A program made the position numbers and the translations under genes. From positions 682,001 to 746,000 of the forward strand of contig CAVXXI010000003.1 of NCBI GenBank assembly GCA_963765725.1: DNA of 64,000 nt, in the 5' to 3' direction. The stretch's first letter is position 1, and each line of letters starts with the position of its first letter. Source of the stretch: DASQEH01 sp963765725 (GTDB lineage: Bacteria; Actinomycetota; Actinomycetes; Propionibacteriales; Nocardioidaceae). This document shows, in pieces, positions 8,419 through 16,627 of this stretch. The notes under the pieces are model-generated. The model did not search any database. It saw nothing but the letters and a program-made list of their open reading frames with translations, and had not been told where the DNA came from.

Positions 8419-8676
8419 CGCCGAGGAGCCAGGTAATACCCCCCCGAGGAGTCAGGTTGTTCCCGCCGAGGGGTCAGGTTGTTCCCGTCGAGGGGTCAGG
8501 TCCTTCCTGCCGAGGGGTCAGGTCCTTCCCGCCGAAGAGTCTGCAGGTCCCGAATCACCGCAACCGTGAAGGCGGAGACCCCTCATCGGGAATCACGTGA
8601 CCCGTTACCGGGAATTACGTGACCTCTCACTGGGAATTACCGGACCCCTCACCGGGAATTATTTGACCCCTCGGGG
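8419..8676. repeat. head-to-head 22-bp tandem repeat array (family A)
   Basis: Six direct copies of a 22-bp unit (CGCCGAGGGGTC followed by AGGTTGTTCC or close variants) run from about 8419 to 8550. After a spacer of about 26 bp, four and a half copies appear in the opposite orientation (ACCCCTCACC followed by GGGAATTACGTG). The two halves can pair into a very long imperfect hairpin. It lies between the convergent xylA and HAD genes and overlaps the end of the latter, so bidirectional termination is one possible role. The copies have no spacers, so this is not a CRISPR array. Confidence 0.85.
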
Positions 8677-9315
8677 GAGGGTGGCGTGGCGGGGGAGAGT
8701 GAGCCCGGGGGGTCCGCTCGACCAGGCCAGGTCGCGCAGGTCGGCGACGACCACGTCGGCGTCGGTGTCGGCGGCCTGCGAGCCCACGCCCACGACGCCG
8801 CCGGCGCCGGCCCGCCGACCGGACTCGACACCGCTCGGGCTGTCCTCGACCACAATGGCGTCGCCCGGGTGGACGCCGAGGGCTGCCGCGGCCGCCAGGT
8901 ACGGGTCCGGCGCGGGTTTGCCCCGTTCCACGTCGTCGGCGGCGATGAAGACGTCGGGCACGTCGATCCCAGCCGCCTCCAGCCGCGCCCGCGCCAGTGC
9001 TGCCTTCCCAGACGTCACGAGGGCCCAGGCGCCGTGCGGGATGGAACCGACCAGCTCGCGCGCCCCGGCGATCGCCGTGACGGACGCGGCGTCCTCCAGC
9101 TCGTACTCGTCGATGGCCGCCACGGCCTCGGCCCGGTGAGGCGGCTCGATGAGCAGGGCGACGGTGTCGGCGCTCCTGCGGCCGTGGATCATGCCCGCCA
9201 CCTCGTCGGCGTCGAGCCCGTACCGTTTCGACCAGCGCAGCCAGGCCCTGTCCACGCTGGCCAGTGAGTCCACCAGGACCCCGTCGCAGTCGAAGAGCAG
9301 GGCGACACCAGGCAT
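8659..9315 (-). CDS. HAD-superfamily phosphatase (beta-phosphoglucomutase/sugar phosphatase type)
   Basis: A 218-aa protein from the ATG at 9315. Motif I DCDGVLVDS (nucleophile Asp and general acid Asp) is at residues 9-17, motif II is VTSGK, motif III is the Lys in RGKPAPDPY, and motif IV is VEDSPSG. A helical cap lies between motifs I and II. Close families dephosphorylate hexose or pentose phosphates or interconvert phosphoglucose isomers; the lack of a distinctive cap motif prevents a choice. The start is not certain because no good Shine-Dalgarno precedes it. Its last bases run into the 22-bp repeat array. It is divergent from the ThuA-like gene. Confidence 0.88.
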   Translation of the reverse strand: MPGVALLFDCDGVLVDSLASVDRAWLRWSKRYGLDADEVAGMIHGRRSADTVALLIEPPHRAEAVAAIDEYELEDAASVTAIAGARELVGSIPHGAWALVTSGKAALARARLEAAGIDVPDVFIAADDVERGKPAPDPYLAAAAALGVHPGDAIVVEDSPSGVESGRRAGAGGVVGVGSQAADTDADVVVADLRDLAWSSGPPGLTLPRHATLPRGVK

Positions 9316-9477
9316 GAACAGGGAGCCGTCGCCCGTACCTTCGGCCGTCACCGGGGGGCCCGCTTGCGGGGTCTCGGGCAGGGCTGCGGTCGGGCTAGGA
9401 TGCGCGGGGCGTGTGGCATCCCGCCACGGTAGTTGGCCCGTTCGTTCCCCTTGTCCCGGCCAGGAGGCAACATCACG

Positions 9478-10146
9478 ATGGAAGACCGTCAGGCTCGTCG
9501 CGCACTCGTCGTCCGCGGTGGGTGGGAGGGCCACGTTCCGGTGGAGGCGACGCAGAGGTTCATCCCGTTCCTCGAGGAGCAGGGTTTCGAGGTGTCCGTA
9601 CACGACGACCTGGAGGTGTACACCGACGCCGACGAGCTCGCCCGTACCGACCTCGTCATGCAGTGCTACACGCAGGGCACGGCGACAGACGACCAGGTCA
9701 GCGGCCTGGCCTCGGCCGTCGTGGCGGGCACCGGACTGGCGGGCTGGCACGGCGGGATCGTCGACTCATTCCGCGGGTCGCCCGCCTACCTGCACCTCAC
9801 GGGTGGGCAGTGGGCGGCGCACCCCGGCGACTTCGTGAAGTACTCGGTCAGTGTGGTGCCGGAGCGGGCCGACCACCCGATCGTGGCGGGGCTCGACACC
9901 TGGGACCTGAACACCGAGCACTACTGGACCCTCACCGACGACCTCAACGACGTGCTCGCGACGAGCTGCTTCCGCGCCGGCCCGGACACCCCTTGGCGAG
10001 CGGACATGGTCGCGCCGGCCGTCTGGACAAGGCTCTGGGGAAGCGGCAGGGTGTTCGTCTCCACGATGGGGCACAAGCTCGAGGATCTCGACATCCCGGA
10101 GGTCCGCACTCTCATCCAGCGGGGCCTGCTGTGGGCAAGCCGATGA
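9478..10146 (+). CDS. ThuA-like domain protein
   Basis: A 222-aa protein with an AGGAGG box 10 nt before the ATG. It has the flavodoxin-like/glutamine-amidotransferase-like fold of the ThuA family: LVVRGGWEGHVP at the N-terminus, central GWHGGIVDSF, and a C-terminal RVFVSTMGHKLEDL strand. ThuA proteins are encoded with Gfo/Idh-type sugar dehydrogenases (ThuB) in trehalose/sucrose catabolism through 3-keto sugars in rhizobia. Here two Gfo/Idh genes lie downstream (12171, 14494). It heads a run with nucleoside hydrolase and ribokinase. The exact reaction is not known from this sequence. Confidence 0.85.
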   Translation: MEDRQARRALVVRGGWEGHVPVEATQRFIPFLEEQGFEVSVHDDLEVYTDADELARTDLVMQCYTQGTATDDQVSGLASAVVAGTGLAGWHGGIVDSFRGSPAYLHLTGGQWAAHPGDFVKYSVSVVPERADHPIVAGLDTWDLNTEHYWTLTDDLNDVLATSCFRAGPDTPWRADMVAPAVWTRLWGSGRVFVSTMGHKLEDLDIPEVRTLIQRGLLWASR

Positions 10147-10159
10147 GCGCTCCTACGCG

Positions 10160-11099
10160 ATGAGACGCATCCTGCTCGACACCGACCTCGCGATGGGCGC
10201 GCCGGGCTCCGACATCGACGACGGGTTCGCGCTCGCTCTCGCACTCGCCGAACCCGCCCTCAGCGGTGGATCTCGTGACGACGGTGGGCGGGAACACCGA
10301 CGTCGACACCGCGACCCGGCTCTCGCTGGAGCTGCTGCAGCGGCTCGGCCACCCCGACGTACCGGTGGTGCGGGGCTCGGCCGGTCCACCGCTTCGCCGC
10401 CGGACGGATGACGCCGGGCCGGCGCGGGTATCCGGCTCGGTGCCCGGCCACGCGGCGACGGCTCTCGTCGAGCGCATCATGGCGCAGCCGGGGGAGCTCA
10501 CGGTGGTGGCAATCGGCCCGCTGACAAACGTCGCGCTCGCACTCGCGCTGGAGCCGCGGGTGGCAGCTCACGTCCGGGAGATCGTCGTCATGGGCGGGGT
10601 GTTCCTCGAGCACACGAACCTCGCCTCGATGCCCGGCGAGTTCAACACCTGGTCGGACCCCGACGCAACCGCCGCCGTCTTGTCCAGCGGCGCTCCGCTG
10701 CGGTTCGTCGGGCTGGACGTCACCCGCCAGGTCCGCCTGACCCGAGCCGATGCGGACGCGATGGCGGCCGCGGGCGGCGACTTCGCCGGCTTCGCGGCAC
10801 GATGCACCCACGAGTGGATCGACCACGTCGAGCGCACGAACCCCGGCGACCAGCGCGAGCACGGCAGCTGCGCGATGCACGACCCGCTGGCGGTGGCGGT
10901 CGTCGACAGGCCGGACCTGGTCACGTGGCAGCCCGCCTACGTACAGGTCGAGACGGCGAGCCCCGTGACGCGCGGCGTCATGGTCGCCGATCTGCTGACC
11001 TCGGACGACCCGCCGGAGGCCAACTGCGAGATCGCGACGGGCGTCGACAGCGCCGCTTTCGTCGAGCTGTTCCTCGACCGACTGTCGGGCCTGCCGTGA
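10160..11099 (+). pseudogene. inosine-uridine preferring nucleoside hydrolase, +1 frameshift
   Basis: The first frame gives ILLDTDLAMGAPGSDIDDG, the Ca-binding Asp-rich N-terminus of nucleoside hydrolases in its extended form. It leaves frame after ALALAEPALS. The next frame continues with VDLVTTVGGNTDVDTATR, EIVVMGGVF and a C-terminal CAMHDPLAVAVV, all typical. Removing one G at 10265/10266 (AGCGGTGG to AGCGTGG) restores one 312-aa protein of normal length. It would release ribose from nucleosides, which the adjacent ribokinase would phosphorylate. It starts 13 bp after the ThuA-like gene and overlaps rbsK by GTGA. The break is probably a sequencing error; if real, the enzyme is dead. Confidence 0.85.
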
Positions 11100-12025
11100 C
11101 GCCCGCTTCGCGCCGGGCCGGGTCGGTCCTCGTGGTCGGATCGGTCAACCGCGACTACGTGTGCAACGTCCCCGAGCTGCCCCGGCCCGGTGAGACGGTA
11201 CTGGGCGGGGACTTCTTCTTGAGCAGTGGCGGCAAAGGCGCCAACCAGGCCGTCGCGGCCGCACGAATGGGAGCGGCGACGGCGCTCATCGGCTGCGTCG
11301 GTGACGACCCGGACGGCCGAGCCGTGCTGGAGGACCTCCGGAGCTCCTCCGTCGACACGTCCGACGTCACGACCGTTGCGGGCGTACGCACGGGCGCGGC
11401 GTTCGTGATGGTGGCGCGCGACGGTGAGAACTTCATCGTCGTCGCGTCGGGGGCCAACGAGAAGCTGGACGCCGAACAGGTTCGGGCCGGCCTCGACCGG
11501 CGCCTCGCCCGCGGTGACGTGCTGGTCTCGCAGGCGGAGATCCCACTTCCGGCCCTGGTCGGCGCGGTGACCCGGGCGGACGAGCTCGGCGCGCGGGTCG
11601 TCGTCAACCTCGCTCCGTTCCGGATGGTGCCCGACGAGGTCCTCGGCCGCTGTGACCCTCTCGTGGTGAACGAGGGTGAGGCCACCGCGCTCCTCCAGGA
11701 GGCGGGCAGGGACCGCAGCGACGCCGAGACGATGGCGGCCGAGCTCGGGCGCCTGACGCGCTCCGCCGTGATCACCCTCGGCGGAGCCGGCGCGGTGTAC
11801 GCCACGGGCGACGAAGTCCGGCATGTACCGGCGCCTGCCGTCGCGGTCGTCGACAGTACCGGGGCAGGTGACGCCTTCACCGGCGCGCTCGCCGCGTCGC
11901 TGTGCAGGGGCGACGACCTCCCTGGTGCCGTGCGGCTCGGCGTCGCGGCGGGGGGCTACGCGGTCGGACGCCCCGGCGCGCAGCCGAGCTTCCCGCTGGC
12001 TGCAGACCTCCACGTCGACGAGTGA
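11096..12025 (+). CDS. rbsK: ribokinase (PfkB family)
   Basis: A 309-aa sugar kinase from the GTG that overlaps the preceding stop. The substrate-binding motif GGKGANQAVAAARMG lies at about residues 42-56, and the ATP/anion-hole motif DSTGAGDAFTGALAASL is near residue 255 with the catalytic Asp of GAGD. The NxxE-type VVNEGEATAL is also present. It would make ribose 5-phosphate from ribose released by the upstream nucleoside hydrolase. Other pentoses are possible, because PfkB kinases in such clusters vary in substrate. Confidence 0.9.
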   Translation: MTPASRRAGSVLVVGSVNRDYVCNVPELPRPGETVLGGDFFLSSGGKGANQAVAAARMGAATALIGCVGDDPDGRAVLEDLRSSSVDTSDVTTVAGVRTGAAFVMVARDGENFIVVASGANEKLDAEQVRAGLDRRLARGDVLVSQAEIPLPALVGAVTRADELGARVVVNLAPFRMVPDEVLGRCDPLVVNEGEATALLQEAGRDRSDAETMAAELGRLTRSAVITLGGAGAVYATGDEVRHVPAPAVAVVDSTGAGDAFTGALAASLCRGDDLPGAVRLGVAAGGYAVGRPGAQPSFPLAADLHVDE

Positions 12026-12078
12026 CGCGGGTGGTCCATGTCCTGCGGCGGTCGGGAGGCGGTGCCACACTGTGGGGC

Positions 12079-12107
12079 TTGAAGATGCCAGGTCACTGCC
12101 CTAGCCT
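12079..12107 (+). promoter_or_regulatory. predicted promoter of the oxidoreductase operon
   Basis: TTGAAG (12079-12084) and TAGCCT (12102-12107) are separated by 17 bp, a good primary sigma-factor pair, 64 bp before the GTG of the first Gfo/Idh gene. It lies in the 145-bp gap after ribokinase, which suggests that a new transcript starts here. Confidence 0.5.
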
Positions 12108-12170
12108 CTGGCGTCTCGTCTCGACACCTCGGCTCCGAGCCCTGAGCCATGAACCCTGGAGGACGCGATC

Positions 12171-13376
12171 GTGACCGAGAACGGGACCGGCGGCGCCAAG
12201 CAGCCGCTGAGGGTGGGCATGATCGGATATGCCTTCATGGGCGCCGCCCACTCCCAGGCCTGGCGGACCGCCCACCACTTCTTCGACCTGCCCGTCGTGC
12301 CGACGATGGCGGTCCTGTGCGGCCGGACCGAGAGCGCGGCCGCGGCGGCCGCCGACAAGCTCGGATGGTCGGCCTGGGTCACCGACTGGCGTGACGTCGT
12401 GGCCCGCGACGACATCGACGTGGTCGACATCTGCACCCCCGGTGACAGCCACCGCGAGATCGCACTGGCGGCGCTCGAGGCAGGCAAGCACGTGCTCTGC
12501 GAGAAGCCGCTCGCCAACACGGTGGCCGAGGCCGAGGAGATGACCGAGGCCGCCGAGCAGGCCGCGAAGCGCGGCATCTGGTCCGCGGTGGGGTTCAACT
12601 ACCGTCGTGTCCCCGCGTTGGCCCTGGCTCGTCGGCTCATCGAGTCCGGCCGGCTCGGTGACATCCGGCACATCCGCGCGCAGTACCTGCAGGACTGGAT
12701 CGTCGACCCCGAGTTCCCGCTCGTGTGGAGGCTGCAAAAGGACAAGGCCGGCTCGGGTGCTCTCGGCGACATCGGGGCCCACGTCATCGACATCGCACAG
12801 TTCCTCACCGGCTCACGGCTCGTCGGTGTGTCGGGGCTCCTCGAGACCTTCGTCAAGCAGCGCCCGCTCCCCGACGCGGCCTCCGGACTGAGCGCGAGCA
12901 GCGGCGAGGGCGGTTCGGAGCGAGGCGATGTCACGGTTGACGACGCCGCCGTCTTCTTCGGCCGTACCGACGCGGGCGCGCTGGCGATCTTCGAGGCGAC
13001 CCGGTTCGCGACGGGCCGCAAGAACGCCATCCGGGTCGAGGTGAGCGGCTCCGACGGCGGCCTGGCCTTTGACTTCGAGTCGATGAACGAGCTGCATGTG
13101 TACGACGGCACCGTCCCCGCGGCCGATGCCGGCTTCCGGCGCATCCTGGCCACCGAGCCAGGGCATCCGTACATGGACGCCTGGTGGCCTCCCGGGCACG
13201 GGCTCGGCTACGAGCACACGTTCACCCACGAGATAGCGGACTTCGTGCGCGACATCTGCGCCGGGCGTCAGCCGACCCCCTCCTTCGCCGACGGCCTCGG
13301 CGTGCAGCGCGTCCTCGACGCGGTCGAGCAGTCGTCGCGCAACAACTCCCAGTGGACGCCGATACCAGCGCCCTGA
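12171..13376 (+). CDS. Gfo/Idh/MocA family oxidoreductase
   Basis: A 401-aa NAD(P)-dependent sugar dehydrogenase-like protein starting at GTG, with GGAGGA 7 nt upstream. An N-terminal Rossmann fold (GMIGYAFMGAAHSQAW) is followed by HVLCEKPLANTVAEAEEM, whose EKP Lys is catalytic in the family, and by a C-terminal alpha/beta substrate domain. An acidic insertion at residues 240-262 is not part of the family core. Members oxidise ring hydroxyls of free sugars, inositols or glycosides, often giving 3-keto products. It leads the row of sugar genes 12171-20702. Confidence 0.9.
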   Translation: MTENGTGGAKQPLRVGMIGYAFMGAAHSQAWRTAHHFFDLPVVPTMAVLCGRTESAAAAAADKLGWSAWVTDWRDVVARDDIDVVDICTPGDSHREIALAALEAGKHVLCEKPLANTVAEAEEMTEAAEQAAKRGIWSAVGFNYRRVPALALARRLIESGRLGDIRHIRAQYLQDWIVDPEFPLVWRLQKDKAGSGALGDIGAHVIDIAQFLTGSRLVGVSGLLETFVKQRPLPDAASGLSASSGEGGSERGDVTVDDAAVFFGRTDAGALAIFEATRFATGRKNAIRVEVSGSDGGLAFDFESMNELHVYDGTVPAADAGFRRILATEPGHPYMDAWWPPGHGLGYEHTFTHEIADFVRDICAGRQPTPSFADGLGVQRVLDAVEQSSRNNSQWTPIPAP

Positions 13377-13418
13377 CGTCACCGCCCCACTGTCGAACTC
13401 CAACCCGAGGAGAGCTCC

Positions 13419-14426
13419 ATGCCACGCCCGGTCACGCTGTTCACCGGCCAGTTCGCCGACCTGCCCTTCGTGGAGATCTGCCGACTGGCTTCCGATTGGG
13501 GCTACGACGGGCTGGAGATCGCCTGCTGGGGCGACCACTTCGACGTGCACCAGGCGGTGAACGACGACAGCTACGTCAAGGGCCGTCGAGAGATCCTGGA
13601 CGCCCACGGGCTGTCGGTCTTCGCGATCTCCTGTCACCTGACGGGTCAGTCCGTCTGCGACCATCCGATCGACGAGCGCCACCAGGACATCCTCCCCCGA
13701 CGGATCTGGGGCGACGGGGAGCCGGAGGGCGTGAGGAAGCGGGCGGCCGAGGAGGTCAAGGACACCGCGCGTGCGGCAGCGAAGCTCGGGGTGAACACCG
13801 TGATCGGCTTCACCGGGTCGTCCATCTGGCACACGGTCGCGATGTTCCCGCCGGTCCCGCCCAGCATGATCGAGCGGGGGTACGCCGACTTCGCCGAGCG
13901 CTGGAACCCGATCCTCGACGTCTTCGACGAGGTGGGCGTCCGGTTCGCGCACGAGGTACACCCCAGTGAGATCGCCTACGACTACTGGACCACGCACCGC
14001 GCGCTCGAGGCGATCGGGCACCGCCCCGCGTTCGGCCTGAACTTCGACCCGAGCCACTTCGTGTGGCAGGACCTCGACCCGGTCGGCTTCATCTGGGACT
14101 TCAAGGACCGCATCTACCACGTCGACTGCAAGGAGTCGGTGAAGCAGCTCAACGGCCGCAACGGCCGGCTCTCCTCGCACCTCCCGTGGGGCGACCCGCG
14201 CCGCGGCTGGGACTTCGTCTCCACCGGCCACGGTGACGTCCCTTGGGAGGCGATCTTCCGGATGCTCAACTCCATCGACTATGACGGCCCGATCAGCGTC
14301 GAATGGGAGGACGCCGGCATGGACCGTAGTGTGGGCGCGCCGGACGCGCTGCAGTTCGTCCGCCGGCTCACGCAGATCGAGCCACCGGCGGCGTCGTTCG
14401 ACGCGGCCTTCTCGTCCGGTGGCTGA
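13419..14426 (+). CDS. sugar phosphate isomerase/epimerase (AP_endonuc_2 TIM barrel)
   Basis: A 335-aa xylose-isomerase-like TIM barrel. It opens with VTLFTGQFADLPFVEICRLA and YDGLEIACWG. The presumed metal ligands are Glu in FAHEVHPSE, Asp/His in LNFDPSHFVW, His in IYHVDCKES and Glu in ISVEWEDAG. Family members epimerise or isomerise sugars and keto-sugars, and related proteins take part in cleaving 3-keto glycosides. It lies between two Gfo/Idh genes, which makes an oxidised sugar the likely substrate. A GAGGAGA box precedes the ATG by 5-6 nt. Confidence 0.87.
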   Translation: MPRPVTLFTGQFADLPFVEICRLASDWGYDGLEIACWGDHFDVHQAVNDDSYVKGRREILDAHGLSVFAISCHLTGQSVCDHPIDERHQDILPRRIWGDGEPEGVRKRAAEEVKDTARAAAKLGVNTVIGFTGSSIWHTVAMFPPVPPSMIERGYADFAERWNPILDVFDEVGVRFAHEVHPSEIAYDYWTTHRALEAIGHRPAFGLNFDPSHFVWQDLDPVGFIWDFKDRIYHVDCKESVKQLNGRNGRLSSHLPWGDPRRGWDFVSTGHGDVPWEAIFRMLNSIDYDGPISVEWEDAGMDRSVGAPDALQFVRRLTQIEPPAASFDAAFSSGG

Positions 14427-14493
14427 CGAGCGACCACCAGGTTGCGCCGCGGCCACCTCACCAGCCACCACCACGATCAGCGAAGGATTGCGA

Positions 14494-15570
14494 ATGAGTC
14501 GACTACGCGTGGGTGTCATCGGTCTCGGGGAGGTCGCGCAGATCATCCACCTGCCCGTCCTCGAGTCCCTTCCCGAGCTGTTCTCGGTGACGGCGATGTG
14601 CGACATCTCCCCCGGCCTCCTCCAGCGGGTCGGTGACCGCTACCAGGTACACAACCGGCACACCGACGCGAAGGCGATGCTCGAGGGCAGCGACCTCGAC
14701 TGCGTCCTCGTGCTCAACAGCGACGAGTACCACGCCGACTGTGTTATCGCGGCGCTCGAGCGCGACATCCACGTGCTGGTCGAGAAACCCATGTGTCTGA
14801 GCCCGCGTGAGGCGGACGCGATCATCAGCGCCCGCGACGCCTCGGACGCGCTCGTCATGGTGGGCTACATGCGGCGCTTCGCGCCGGCGTTCCTCGAGGC
14901 CAAGGAGCGGCTGCCCGGACTCGGGCGGATCAACTACGCCCGCGTCCACGACATCATCGGCAAGAACCGGTTGATCATCGACCAGACGTCGACCGTCGAC
15001 CGCCCGGACGACCTGACCCGCGACATGATGGAGGACCGGTGGAGCCGCGGCCGCCGGCTGGTGGCCGACGCCCTCGGTGACGTGCCCGACGTGCTCGCGT
15101 CGACGTATCGGCTGCTCTGCGGACTCGGCAGCCATGACCTCTCCGCCATGCGCGAGCTCCTCGGGCGCCCACGCGGCGTGCTCGCCGCGCGGCAGTGGCG
15201 CGACGGCAACTTCATCGCTGCGCTGCTTGACTACGACGGCTACGTCGTCACCTACGAGACCGGCGTCGACGACCAGGTCCGGTTCGACGCCCACATCGAG
15301 GTGTACGGGGACACGTCGTCGCTGCGGGTCCAGTACGACACCCCTTACGTGCGGCATCTGCCGACGACCCTGGTCAGCGACGAGACGCGTGGCGACACGT
15401 ACCTGCAGGCGACCTCGAGGCCGCACCTCAAGGACCCCTACACCCACGAGCTGGAGTACTTCCATTCGATGGTGAGCGAGCGCGTCGCACCGAAGACCGA
15501 CCCCGAGGACTTCGTGGAGGACCTCGACCTGTTCGCGGAGCTCATCAAGGTGATGGCCAAGGACGCCTGA
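14494..15570 (+). CDS. Gfo/Idh/MocA family oxidoreductase (second copy)
   Basis: A 358-aa protein with the Rossmann motif VGVIGLGEVAQIIH and the catalytic-Lys motif HVLVEKPMCLSPREAD, followed by MVGYMRRF, which is common in this family. It is clearly diverged from the copy at 12171 and is not a recent duplicate. It sits 67 bp after the first TIM-barrel gene. Two non-identical dehydrogenases in one cluster suggest either oxidation of two positions or an oxidation and later re-reduction, as in NAD-recycling glycoside cleavage. This is inference. Confidence 0.88.
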   Translation: MSRLRVGVIGLGEVAQIIHLPVLESLPELFSVTAMCDISPGLLQRVGDRYQVHNRHTDAKAMLEGSDLDCVLVLNSDEYHADCVIAALERDIHVLVEKPMCLSPREADAIISARDASDALVMVGYMRRFAPAFLEAKERLPGLGRINYARVHDIIGKNRLIIDQTSTVDRPDDLTRDMMEDRWSRGRRLVADALGDVPDVLASTYRLLCGLGSHDLSAMRELLGRPRGVLAARQWRDGNFIAALLDYDGYVVTYETGVDDQVRFDAHIEVYGDTSSLRVQYDTPYVRHLPTTLVSDETRGDTYLQATSRPHLKDPYTHELEYFHSMVSERVAPKTDPEDFVEDLDLFAELIKVMAKDA

Positions 15571-15680
15571 GCGCGCGAAACCGAACATAGGTCGAACAGG
15601 CCCGGAGATAGGCGGCGCGGTGCGCCCGGCCGCCCCCGTAGCGTTGCCAGAGGCCGCACAGCAACGGAAGGGTACAGACC

Positions 15681-16430
15681 ATGTTGAGTTCAAAGGACGT
15701 CGAGTTCTTCAGGGAGAACGGCTACTACCTCTACCGGGACCCGATCTTCTCCCCGGACCGGCTCGACCAGCTCGAGCAGATCTTCAACGAGCACCTGGAG
15801 AGCAAGGGCGACAAGCTGTCGGACGAGCTCGACACCCCGCACTTCCGCGACCCGCGGCTGCTGGACTTCCTGCTCTCCGACGAGGTGCTCGATGTCGTCG
15901 AGCCGCTCGTCGGGCCGGACATCGCGCTGTGGACCAGCCACTTCATCTCCAAGGAGCCCCGTGTCGGCAGGGCAACGCCATGGCATGAGGACAGCGCCTT
16001 CTGGAACGGCCGCCTGAGCGCCTACGACCGGATCGTCACCGTTTGGCTCGCCCTCGGCCCGAGCAACCGCGAGAACGGCTGCATGCGCGTGATCCCGGGC
16101 ACCCACAACAACGGCTTCTCGGACTACCGCCCCACCGACATGACCGTGCAGACCTTCCACGCCGAGATCGTCGAGGTGGACGAGAGCAAGGCCGTCGACT
16201 TCGAGCTCGAGCGCGGTCAAGCATCGCTGCACGACGGCCGCATCATCCACGGCGCCAAGCCGAACACGAGCGACATCCGGCGTACCGGGTACACGATGCG
16301 GTACTTCCCGGCGTCGGTGAAGGTGCTTCCCGTCGAGCAGAACGAGGGCTGGAAGATCTGGCTGGCCCGCGGCAAGGACAGCGCCGGCAACACCTACGAG
16401 CCCGTCCCCGAGAAGTCCAGGACCTCCTGA
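15681..16430 (+). CDS. phytanoyl-CoA dioxygenase (PhyH) family protein
   Basis: A 249-aa Fe(II)/2-oxoglutarate-dependent oxygenase. The metal facial triad is visible as the His and Asp of TPWHEDSAFW and the distal His of RIIHGAKPN, with a downstream Arg in RRTGYTMRYF for 2-oxoglutarate. It opens with FFRENGYYLYRDPIFS, the usual PhyH N-terminus. GGAAGGG lies 7 nt before the ATG. A PhyH enzyme inside a sugar cluster is unusual; a hydroxylation or oxidative demethylation of a glycoside is conceivable but not shown. It is followed by a repeat array. Confidence 0.87.
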   Translation: MLSSKDVEFFRENGYYLYRDPIFSPDRLDQLEQIFNEHLESKGDKLSDELDTPHFRDPRLLDFLLSDEVLDVVEPLVGPDIALWTSHFISKEPRVGRATPWHEDSAFWNGRLSAYDRIVTVWLALGPSNRENGCMRVIPGTHNNGFSDYRPTDMTVQTFHAEIVEVDESKAVDFELERGQASLHDGRIIHGAKPNTSDIRRTGYTMRYFPASVKVLPVEQNEGWKIWLARGKDSAGNTYEPVPEKSRTS

Positions 16431-16439
16431 CCACCCCCC

Positions 16440-16547
16440 GTCGAGCGGGCGCAAATGTCGCCTCGAGCGGGCGGAATGTCGCCTCGAGCGGGCGGGAATG
16501 TCGCCTCGAGCGGGCAGGAATGTCGCCCCCTGAGGCGAAAATGTTCC
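16440..16547. repeat. 22-bp tandem repeat array (family B), direct copies
   Basis: About four copies of a 21-22-bp unit (GTCGAGCGGGCG, then CAAATGTCGC or GGAATGTCGC) and a degenerate fifth lie between the PhyH gene and the next epimerase gene. All are in the same orientation, without spacers. The unit is closely related to the one at 55439-55590 and shares its length and a GAGCGG/GAGGGG core with the array at 8419. Confidence 0.8.
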
Positions 16548-16627
16548 ATCGGGCCGGCGCAAGCCCCCACCCGAGTGGGTAACGAGCCCTCGACGGGGCG
16601 AGATCGACTGCGAGAGGGGCCTCATTC

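Noticed and set aside
8419..8676. CRISPR array
   Set aside because: The units follow each other without unique spacers, they switch orientation in the middle, and no cas gene is in the window.
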